5,177 nt of DNA from Synechococcus sp. HW_metabat.54 (lineage in GTDB: Bacteria; Cyanobacteriota; Cyanobacteriia; PCC-6307; Cyanobiaceae), in NCBI GenBank assembly GCA_018623675.1, contig JAAZVJ010000085.1, positions 1-5,177 of the forward strand, written 5' to 3'. Positions 1 through 5,177 of this stretch are shown one piece after another; the stretch's first letter is position 1; every line of letters begins with the position of its first letter. The notes beneath the pieces are model-generated. The model saw only the letters and a list, made by a program, of their open reading frames with translations. It made no database searches and was not told where the DNA came from. A program made the translations under genes and the position numbers.

Positions 1-129
1 CAGCCAATTGGATGGTGCTACAACCCAGGGATTCGGGTCCAATCGCTTCTGAGCATCTGTCCAGTCCAACAAGGAATCTCCGAGAACCCAGCATTTACAG
101 GCATTTTTAAACGCGCGTACCTGCTGTAG
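1..129. other. Left-edge stretch with competing open frames; possible partial gene
   Basis: Three frames stay open to the window edge and I cannot choose between them with confidence. On the minus strand, one frame opens after a TAA (near 138) and reads through ...CWVLGDSLLDWTDAQKR..., which looks protein-like, but it has no ATG and would need a TTG start or a start I cannot identify. A second minus frame has an ATG at 94-92 and begins MLGSRRFLVGL. On the plus strand, frame 1 is open from base 1 to a TAG at 127-129 and could be the last 42 codons of a gene entering from the left. None of these resembles a family I recognise. Sequence to the left of the window would settle which one, if any, is coding. 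Confidence 0.25.
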
Positions 130-406
130 ACACAGTTACGCAGCTTTTGGAATCAAGAAAATCGACATTGGCGGTGGCGGCACAAGTCAGCGCAATCAAA
201 TCGGGGCGCATTTATCGCAACCAAGACTCGTTACGGGTCTCATGTTGCGCCACATCCTGGATTTCCAGACCAATTTTTTGGCCTGCCTGCATGCATCAAC
301 AAGCCACAGAAGAAGAGCAGCAAGAGCGCATCAAGTGCATGATCACGGTTCTCGAGTGATCCCAGCAAAGAGACCAGGTGTAAGACTCAAGAGATCTACC
401 AAAGAC
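130..406. other. Intergenic stretch with no supported gene
   Basis: This stretch lies between the left-edge open frames and the apcD terminator. Two small plus-strand frames exist. One starts with TTG at 147 and ends at 359 (70 codons). The other starts with ATG at 242 and runs through the apcD terminator to 439. Neither has a visible ribosome binding site or a recognisable domain, and the second is rich in Arg, Lys and His in the way random shadow frames often are. I see no tRNA, rRNA, CRISPR or insertion-sequence signature. A short inverted repeat (GATCAC at 341-346 and GTGATC at 356-361, nine-base spacer) is present but could be chance. Confidence 0.5.
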
Positions 407-430
407 AAAAAAACCGGCCTGAAGGCCGGT
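407..430 (-). terminator. Intrinsic terminator of apcD
   Basis: Read on the minus strand, this is a perfect 7-bp GC-rich stem, ACCGGCC/GGCCGGT (424-430 with 413-419), closed by a four-base TTCA loop. It is followed directly by a run of seven T residues (413-407, the first of which also pairs in the stem). It begins 26 bases after the apcD stop codon. The plus-strand side lacks a T run, so it should act mainly on leftward transcription. This is a textbook Rho-independent terminator and supports a transcript ending just after apcD. Confidence 0.92.
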
Positions 431-456
431 CGGTGTTAGTTCAGGTCAAACATCCA

Positions 457-951
457 TCAGGTGGAGGTTTGCATGCCCTGAATCAGGAAGTCGAAGTAGG
501 GAGAGGCCAAGGACTGCTGGTCTTCGGACAGCAAAGCCAAGGACGCTTCACGCATGGCCTTCATGGCTTCCACCATGCCCGGCATGGGAACCCCAAGGCT
601 GTTGTACATCTCGCGGGCACCCACGAGGCCGATGTTCTGGATCATTTCGGTGCTACCGGCCAGAACGCCGTAGGTCACCAAGCGCAGGTACCAGCTGTAG
701 TCACGCAGGCATTGAGCACGTTGCTTCTGGCCATAGGCATTACCACCAGGAGCAACGTATTCAGGCTTACGGCTAAAGAGCTGCTTGGCCGATTCATCAA
801 CGATCTTCTTTTCGTTGTCGGTCAGGGCGCGAACAACGGAAAGACGCATTGCACCTTGATCGAGGAAATCGACCATGGAGCGCAATTCGCCGCTAGTGGG
901 ATAGCGGAGGTCGTCATCGGCCTGGAGAATCAGATCACGAACAACGCTCAT
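457..951 (-). CDS. apcD: Allophycocyanin-B alpha-type subunit ApcD
   Basis: ApcD is a minor red-shifted allophycocyanin subunit in the phycobilisome core. With the linker ApcE it serves as a terminal emitter passing excitation energy to chlorophyll, mainly towards photosystem I, and has been linked to state transitions. The 164-residue product is a complete phycobilin-bearing globin-like chain of normal family length. The N-terminus MSVVRDLILQADDDLRYPTS matches ApcD rather than ApcA or ApcF. PGGNAYGQ sits near residues 68-75, the single bilin-attachment cysteine is Cys81 in AQCLRDYSWYLR, and the MYNSLGVPMPGMVEA signature falls near residues 115-129. It ends in PYFDFLIQGM plus a short tail. 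I chose the ATG at 951-949 because family members begin MSVV; an in-frame ATG four codons upstream (963) would add MPAV. No clear Shine-Dalgarno is visible. The gene is alone on its strand, ends at a strong terminator, and diverges from rlmD. No other phycobilisome gene is in the window. Confidence 0.96.
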   Translation of the reverse strand: MSVVRDLILQADDDLRYPTSGELRSMVDFLDQGAMRLSVVRALTDNEKKIVDESAKQLFSRKPEYVAPGGNAYGQKQRAQCLRDYSWYLRLVTYGVLAGSTEMIQNIGLVGAREMYNSLGVPMPGMVEAMKAMREASLALLSEDQQSLASPYFDFLIQGMQTST

Positions 952-1031
952 GACGGCTGGCATGCTGAGAAGAGTTTAGTGGTCTCAAGCCCTGAAACCG
1001 CCCTTGGCGGCTTGGGTGTAACGCCTTTGCA
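952..1031. promoter_or_regulatory. Divergent apcD/rlmD promoter region
   Basis: Only 80 bases separate the two divergent start codons, so the promoters of both genes must lie here or overlap the coding ends. On the minus strand, TAAACT (978-973) is a four-of-six match to a -10 box for apcD, about 21 bases before the ATG. No good -35 hexamer lies at the proper distance, because that place is taken by an inverted repeat. I find no convincing -10/-35 pair for rlmD. The location is firm from the gene arrangement; the individual promoter elements are guesses. Confidence 0.4.
995..1013. repeat. GC-rich inverted repeat upstream of apcD
   Basis: On the minus strand this reads AAGCCGCC-AAG-GGCGGTTT. 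It forms an 8-bp stem with one G-U wobble and a three-base loop, 43 bases upstream of the apcD ATG. On the plus strand the wobble becomes an A-C mismatch, so the structure is better in leftward RNA. It could be a protein-binding operator at the -35 position of apcD, or a hairpin in a longer apcD leader. It lacks a T run long enough to be a normal terminator. Confidence 0.4.
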
Positions 1032-2408
1032 ATGGCAACTGTCCACCCCGATCCCGTTCCAGGACTGGTAATCACCGTCACCGGAGAAGATCTTGACCTG
1101 CGCGGCAATGGCATCGCGCGCTGGCAAAACTGGGTGATTGTGGTGCCGTTCCTGTTGCCGGGGGAAGTGGCTCGGGTGCAGCTGCAGCAGCGGAAGCGCT
1201 CCCAATGGTTTGCCAGGCGTACAGAGTCGCTCCTGCCTGCCACCGACTCCAGAAGACCACCCTGCATCCTCGCCAACGACTGTGGGGGATGCACCCTCCA
1301 ACATCTCGAGGATGCCAGCCAGGAATCTTGGAAACATCGGCAACTGCAGAAATCGCTGCTGAAGATTGGCGGCCTTGATCGCCCGATCGATCCCTTGATC
1401 ACCAGCCAAGGAACTCCGCTTGGCTATCGAAATCGCGCCCTCATCCCTCTCCACCGGGATACAGAAGGAAAGCTGCGCATGGGGTATTACAGGCGCGGCT
1501 CCCATCGGATCGTCAATCTGAATCAGTGCCCCGTCCTGGATCCCCGGTTGGATGCTCTTCTAGAACCCATCAAACGGGATCTCCAAGACGCAGGTTGGCC
1601 AGCCGATGCCGATCTGCACAGCGGTGATGGCTTAAGGCACCTTGGTTTAAGACTCGGTGTTCGCTCAGGCGACATTCTGCTGACGCTGATCAGCAGCACC
1701 GATCAACTGGAAGGGCTGCGAACGCTGGCTCAACAATGGTGTGAGCGCTGGCCCCAGGTCAAAGGGGTCACCCTCAACCTCCAACCGCAACGCAACAACC
1801 GTGTGCTGGGAGACTCGACCCAAGTGCTCTGCGGAGATGGGCAAATTGAGGAACGCTTCGCCGGCGTTTCGTTGTTGTTAGGCACCACCACGTTTTTCCA
1901 GGTCAACACCTTGCAAGCGGAGGCCGCAGTTCAGCGACTCTGCAGTTGGCTCACAGAACGGGCAGGGCCCACCTCTGTCATTGATGCCTACTGCGGCATC
2001 GGCACGATTGCCTTGCCACTCGCCAAACAAGGCCATTCAGTGCTTGGGCTCGAGCTGCACCAAGCTTCCGTCGACCAGGCTCGGCTGAATGCAGCCAGAA
2101 ACCATCTGGAGACAGCAACCTTCCAAGCGGGTGATGTCAAAGCCCACCTCGCCGACGCCTTGCCGCAGCACCAGGCCCTGGTAGTGGACCCACCAAGGAA
2201 GGGCCTTGACCCTGATGTGATCGCCCAGATCCTGGCTTGTCCTCCTCAGTGGATGGCCTATTTGAGCTGTGATCCGGCAACGCTGTCGAGAGATCTCAAA
2301 CAACTCACCCAAGTGGAAGGGCCTTATGACGTGGAGGCCCTTCATCCCGTCGATTTCTTCCCTCAGACCACCCACCTGGAGTGCCTGACCTTGCTCAGTC
2401 GCCGGTAA
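1032..2408 (+). CDS. rlmD: 23S rRNA (uracil-5-)-methyltransferase, RlmD/RumA type
   Basis: Family enzymes transfer a methyl group from S-adenosylmethionine to C5 of a uridine in rRNA (U1939 of 23S in E. coli for RlmD). The 458-residue protein has the full RumA architecture. A TRAM RNA-binding domain occupies roughly residues 12-68. [4Fe-4S] ligands follow the family pattern: Cys78, Cys84 and Cys87 (C-x5-C-x2-C), then Cys166. The C-terminal methyltransferase fold begins near FFQVNT (Gln290). The SAM-binding loop is DAYCGIGT (318-325), with acidic Glu341 at the end of the next strand. DPPRKG lies at 386-391, the catalytic nucleophile is Cys413 in SCDPATLSRDL, and the general base is probably Glu450 in THLECL. 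All key residues are present, so it should be active. ATG 1032 is the first start after an in-frame TGA at 993; no strong Shine-Dalgarno is seen. The exact target uridine (RlmD, RlmC or dual RlmCD) cannot be read from the sequence. It converges on pheT. Confidence 0.93.
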   Translation: MATVHPDPVPGLVITVTGEDLDLRGNGIARWQNWVIVVPFLLPGEVARVQLQQRKRSQWFARRTESLLPATDSRRPPCILANDCGGCTLQHLEDASQESWKHRQLQKSLLKIGGLDRPIDPLITSQGTPLGYRNRALIPLHRDTEGKLRMGYYRRGSHRIVNLNQCPVLDPRLDALLEPIKRDLQDAGWPADADLHSGDGLRHLGLRLGVRSGDILLTLISSTDQLEGLRTLAQQWCERWPQVKGVTLNLQPQRNNRVLGDSTQVLCGDGQIEERFAGVSLLLGTTTFFQVNTLQAEAAVQRLCSWLTERAGPTSVIDAYCGIGTIALPLAKQGHSVLGLELHQASVDQARLNAARNHLETATFQAGDVKAHLADALPQHQALVVDPPRKGLDPDVIAQILACPPQWMAYLSCDPATLSRDLKQLTQVEGPYDVEALHPVDFFPQTTHLECLTLLSRR

Positions 2409-2430
2409 AAACCGACCCTTCGGGAGAAGG
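2407..2430 (-). terminator. Possible weak terminator of pheT
   Basis: On the minus strand, just after the pheT stop, a 5-bp stem CCTTC/GAAGG (2430-2426 with 2421-2417) closes a TCCC loop. After GTCGG comes a run of five T (2411-2407). The gap between stem and T run makes it imperfect. In the rightward direction the hairpin has no T run, so it is a poor terminator for rlmD. The convergent genes have only 23 bases between their stop codons, so whatever ends the transcripts must lie here or inside the opposing gene. Confidence 0.4.
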
Positions 2431-2431
2431 A

Positions 2432-4903
2432 TCAACTGCGTAGGTCAGCCTTGAACTGTTTCACGAGGGTTTGACGCACCTTGTCGTGCACTGGTTGCAG
2501 CTGATCGTCGGTGAGGGTGCTGTTTTTGCCGCGGTAGCGAATCCGGAACGCTTGGCTGCATTGGTCGGGGCTGAGTTGACCGCCTTCGAAGCGATCAATC
2601 AGTTCCACACTTTCCAGCAGTGGCTTGCCTGCCTTGCGAATGGCCTGCAACAGATCGGCACTGCGTTGATCCCGTTGAACCACCACAGCGAGATCCCGTT
2701 CCATGGCAGGAACCGTGGCATACGCCTTAAACGCAGGCTGCCATCGATTGCTTCGGGTCGCCGCTTCCAGCAAACGCTTGAGATCGAGATCGAAGAGATA
2801 GGTCTGTTCAGGGAGATCGAACTGTTCAGCCAAGAGGGGATGCAGTTGGCCAAAACAGCCCATGGGGCGTCCCTCAAGCACCAATTCAGCACTGCGACCT
2901 GGATGGAGGCGTCCATCACTGCTGAGCGGTCGATCCTGCACGTCCAACTTCAGGGCTTGAAACACTGAAGCCAACACACCGCGGGCAGTGAAGTAGTCAG
3001 GGGGTGCGGCCTTACCACTGGTGGTCCACCGCTCCAAGCGGCGATCGGCGCAGATCACCCCACCCAGGCGGGATGTCTGGGTGATCGCGTCTCCCTCCAT
3101 GGCAAACACATTGCCAATCTCAAACAACCAGCATCCGGGTTGAGAGGCCTGCAGATTGCGCTGACAGATGCGCAGATGCTCTTCCCAGAGGCTGGCGCGT
3201 AGGTGACTGGTCTCAGCCAGCAAGGGATTGCTAATGCCAATGCGTGATTCGGGCGTCTCGGCCCCCACAGGATGGGCATCAGCATCCTGGGCGGTGAGGG
3301 AAAGGGTGGTGACCTCTTGAAGACCTGCTCCGCAAAGCATCCCGCGCAGACGTCGCTCAGCCTCCTGAACAGGGGTCAGCTGACCGGGCTCCAATGGATC
3401 CGGTAAATGCGACTCAAAACGGTCAAAACCGACCAGGCGAGCCACTTCCTCGATCAAATCCACCTCACGGATGAGATCGCAACTGCGGGAGGGGGGCACC
3501 AGCACAGACCAACCATCGTCGTGGTCACTGAGTTGACACCCCAAGGCGGTGAGACAGCGCTCGATCACGGCATCCTCCAGATCGATCGGACCGTCGTCGG
3601 AGGCCAAGGGTCCGAGCAGCTGGTGCAGGGCGGTGCGGCGGAGCAGCAAAGGCTCTGGCTCAGATGCCGGGGCCGCGCAAACGTGACTCGGGCCTGCCGT
3701 TCCTCCGAGATGCTCAAGGATCAGAGCAATCGCACGTTGGGCCGCCAGCAGGGTGATTTCTCTGGGAAGCCCTTTTTCGTAGCGGCTGCTGGCTTCGGTA
3801 CGCACACCACCGCAACGACTGCTGTTACGCACAGACGTGGCACTGAACAATGCTGATTCGAGCCAAACCCGTTGGGTGGTGGAGCTCACACCACTGGCCT
3901 CACTGCCCATCACGCCGGCAAGGGCAATGGGGATGTTGCGGCAGGTCACCACTTGTGCCCGGGCATCCAGGGTGATCTCACGACCATCAAGGCCCTTGAA
4001 GGTTTCCCCTTCAGTGGCCTGTCGCAGGCCAAAGTCTGCGGCCTGCACGGGGCCTCCACACAGCTGATCCAGCACGTCTGCATCAAATGCATGCAACGGC
4101 TGCCCCTGTTCCAGCATCACCAGGTTGGTGAGATCCACCAGCACGTTCACGCTGTTCATCCCCGCCCGCTCAAGCCGCTGACGCAACCAGGAGGGAGAAG
4201 GCTTCGTCCCATCGACGCCGGATAGCTCTGTGATGGCGTAAAGACCACCGGCATGCATCAACGCGGCACTGGCCGCATCGGTGTCCAGGGAGGCTGTTTG
4301 GGCAGGGGGCGTCAAAACAGGCAGAGACAGCGCTGCACCCGTCAGTGCCGACACTTCCCGGGCAATGCCGGTCATCGACAGGCCATCCGGACGATTGGCG
4401 GTGATCGCCAACTCAAGGACGGTGTCGTCGAGACCGAGCACGGCAGCGGCGGGAGTTCCTGGAGGAGGGAGGGTCTCCACCAGATCGTCCAGAACAGCAA
4501 TCCCGTCCACCTCGGTGGGCTGACCCAGCTCCGCCAGGGAACAAATCATGCCCTCACTGGCCACACCGCGCAGCTGCCCCGACTTGATCGTGAGCCCAAC
4601 CGCGGGCAGAACCGCCCCGACCATGGCGACAGGAACATGGATGCCAGCACGAACATTGCTGGCGCCGCAAACAATCTGAAGTGGGGCTTCAGCACCCACA
4701 TCAACCTTGCAAACGCTCAATTTGTCGGCATCGGGGTGTTTCTCGCGCTCGAGCACATGGCCGACTACCACGCCCTGGGCAAGCAGGCTCAAGTCTTCAA
4801 TCTCTTCAACCTCGAAGCCGGCCATCGAAAGCCGTTCACCAAGCTGTTCGGCTGGCTCCTCAACCCGGACGAGATCCTGAAGCCAGGAGAGGGAGACCCG
4901 CAT
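2432..4903 (-). CDS. pheT: Phenylalanine--tRNA ligase beta subunit PheT
   Basis: PheT pairs with catalytic PheS as an (alpha-beta)2 enzyme that charges tRNA-Phe in the cytoplasm; the beta chain binds tRNA and edits mischarged Tyr-tRNA-Phe. The 823-residue product has the full bacterial domain order. There is an N-terminal segment (1-38), then an EMAP/OB-type tRNA-binding domain (about 39-150, with ASEGMICS at 115-122). The B3/B4 editing domain (about 218-380) includes LTNLVMLEQGQPLHAFDAD, with His271, and SSRYEKG. The B5 domain (about 415-495) has the acidic metal-site motif DLIEEVARLVG. A catalytic-like core (about 500-715) carries FEIGNVF and GQLHP, and the C-terminus is an FDX-ACB anticodon-binding domain (about 727-820, VPAMERDLAVVV). 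I chose ATG 4903, giving MRVSLSWLQDLV, because PheT normally begins M-K/R-V-S-x-x-W-L. A start at 4948 would add 15 unlikely residues. No Shine-Dalgarno is evident. pheS is not in the window. Oddity: the usual MGG motif of the editing domain reads MGS (Ser334). Confidence 0.97.
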   Translation of the reverse strand: MRVSLSWLQDLVRVEEPAEQLGERLSMAGFEVEEIEDLSLLAQGVVVGHVLEREKHPDADKLSVCKVDVGAEAPLQIVCGASNVRAGIHVPVAMVGAVLPAVGLTIKSGQLRGVASEGMICSLAELGQPTEVDGIAVLDDLVETLPPPGTPAAAVLGLDDTVLELAITANRPDGLSMTGIAREVSALTGAALSLPVLTPPAQTASLDTDAASAALMHAGGLYAITELSGVDGTKPSPSWLRQRLERAGMNSVNVLVDLTNLVMLEQGQPLHAFDADVLDQLCGGPVQAADFGLRQATEGETFKGLDGREITLDARAQVVTCRNIPIALAGVMGSEASGVSSTTQRVWLESALFSATSVRNSSRCGGVRTEASSRYEKGLPREITLLAAQRAIALILEHLGGTAGPSHVCAAPASEPEPLLLRRTALHQLLGPLASDDGPIDLEDAVIERCLTALGCQLSDHDDGWSVLVPPSRSCDLIREVDLIEEVARLVGFDRFESHLPDPLEPGQLTPVQEAERRLRGMLCGAGLQEVTTLSLTAQDADAHPVGAETPESRIGISNPLLAETSHLRASLWEEHLRICQRNLQASQPGCWLFEIGNVFAMEGDAITQTSRLGGVICADRRLERWTTSGKAAPPDYFTARGVLASVFQALKLDVQDRPLSSDGRLHPGRSAELVLEGRPMGCFGQLHPLLAEQFDLPEQTYLFDLDLKRLLEAATRSNRWQPAFKAYATVPAMERDLAVVVQRDQRSADLLQAIRKAGKPLLESVELIDRFEGGQLSPDQCSQAFRIRYRGKNSTLTDDQLQPVHDKVRQTLVKQFKADLRS

Positions 4904-5041
4904 GAAGACGACAAACTGAGCTGGAGATCTTACGAAGGCCGCTCCCAACGCTGGTGATGAAGGGCTTCTAGGGACAGGGCACGTTGATCTGTAAACTTGT
5001 TGGCTGTCACTTCGCTACGCAACTGCGGCGCAACGTCCTTT
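4904..5041. promoter_or_regulatory. Divergent pheT/rpmG promoter region
   Basis: This 138-base spacer lies between the start codons of leftward pheT and rightward rpmG and must carry or overlap both promoters. Candidate elements are weak. On the minus strand, TTTACA (4998-4993) matches the -35 consensus at five of six bases, but the nearest -10-like word, TAGAAG, is spaced 19 bases away. On the plus strand, TAAACT (4992-4997) is a four-of-six -10 without a good -35. No T-box-like or attenuator hairpin with a T run is apparent upstream of pheT. Only the location, not the individual sites, is well supported. Confidence 0.4.
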
Positions 5042-5177
5042 ATGGCCAAGAACAAGGGCGTCCGGATCGTGATCACTCTCGAGTGCACCGAATGCCGGTC
5101 CAATCCCGCCAAGCGCTCTCCCGGTGTGGCCCGTTACACCACCGAGAAGAATCGCCGGAACACCACCGAACTGCTGG
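5042..5177 (+). CDS. rpmG: 50S ribosomal protein L33 (3' end cut off by the window)
   Basis: L33 is a small zinc-ribbon-type protein of the large ribosomal subunit near the E site. The visible 45 codons start [20 protein letters not shown] and continue through [18 protein letters not shown], matching cyanobacterial and plastid L33. The first CxxC pair is Cys15 and Cys18. The second metal-binding half and the conserved C-terminus (expected about 20 residues further on) lie outside the window. The start at 5042 gives the family's usual MAK N-terminus; no clear Shine-Dalgarno precedes it. In many cyanobacteria rpmG is followed by rpsR (S18), which would fit here but cannot be seen. The gene diverges from pheT. 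Confidence 0.96.
   Translation, partial: MAKNKGVRIVITLECTECRSNPAKRSPGVARYTTEKNRRNTTELL

Noticed and set aside
1..80. tRNA-like words (GGATTCGGGTCC) near the left edge
   Set aside because: No acceptor stem, anticodon arm or proper TTCGANNC T-loop could be fitted.
338..359. Shared words TGATCAC and TCTCGAGTG with the rpmG 5' coding region (about 5070-5085)
   Set aside because: The two copies differ by a three-base gap, flanks do not match, and the rpmG copy is explained by conserved coding sequence; likely chance and not a repeat or rpmG remnant.
242..439. 65-codon plus-strand ORF reading through the apcD terminator
   Set aside because: It overlaps the terminator stem, has no ribosome binding site and no recognisable domain, and its Arg/His/Lys-rich composition is typical of a chance frame.
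433..1071. 212-codon plus-strand ORF opposite apcD
   Set aside because: It is the antisense shadow of apcD, whose family match, terminator and bilin-binding Cys leave no doubt about the true strand.
948..1505. 185-codon minus-strand ORF (and the nearby 155-codon one) opposite rlmD
   Set aside because: They lie antisense to the TRAM and Fe-S part of rlmD, have no family resemblance, and would overlap the start of apcD.
4253..4957. 234-codon plus-strand ORF opposite the 5' part of pheT
   Set aside because: Long antisense frames are common in GC-rich genes; this one is low in complexity (many Gly, His, Arg, Gln) and covers the well-conserved PheT tRNA-binding domain.
4930..5112. 60-codon minus-strand ORF across the pheT/rpmG spacer
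   Set aside because: It overlaps the conserved start of rpmG in antisense and has no recognisable features.

Overview
The window looks like chromosomal DNA of a phycobilisome-containing marine picocyanobacterium, most likely marine Synechococcus/Parasynechococcus. The main evidence is an allophycocyanin-family gene (apcD), which also argues against Prochlorococcus, since that group lacks typical allophycocyanin phycobilisomes. Compact spacing, moderately high GC, the absence of strong Shine-Dalgarno sequences and a plastid-like L33 fit the same lineage. The genus call comes from recognising the sequences, not from a database search.

Layout, left to right. Positions 1-129 hold only competing open frames at the window edge; a partial minus-strand gene is possible but not proven. 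Positions 130-406 contain no gene I can support. Positions 407-430 are a strong intrinsic terminator for the leftward gene apcD (951-457), which encodes the allophycocyanin-B alpha-type subunit, a terminal energy emitter of the phycobilisome core. An 80-bp divergent intergenic region with an inverted repeat separates apcD from rlmD/rumA (1032-2408, rightward), a radical-independent, Fe-S cluster-containing rRNA m5U methyltransferase. rlmD converges with a 23-bp gap on pheT (4903-2432, leftward), the beta subunit of phenylalanyl-tRNA synthetase. After a 138-bp divergent spacer, rpmG (ribosomal protein L33) starts at 5042 and runs off the right edge.

Apart from apcD the genes are translation housekeeping: rRNA modification, tRNA charging and a large-subunit ribosomal protein. 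apcD stands apart as a photosynthesis gene and appears to be a single-gene transcription unit away from any other phycobilisome gene visible here. The strands alternate (-, +, -, +), so none of the complete genes share an operon within the window.

I found no mobile element, CRISPR array, tRNA, defence system or convincing new system. The items most worth checking are the apcD/rlmD inverted repeat, a Gly-to-Ser change in the conserved MGG motif of the PheT B3/B4 editing domain, and the unassigned left 400 bp.
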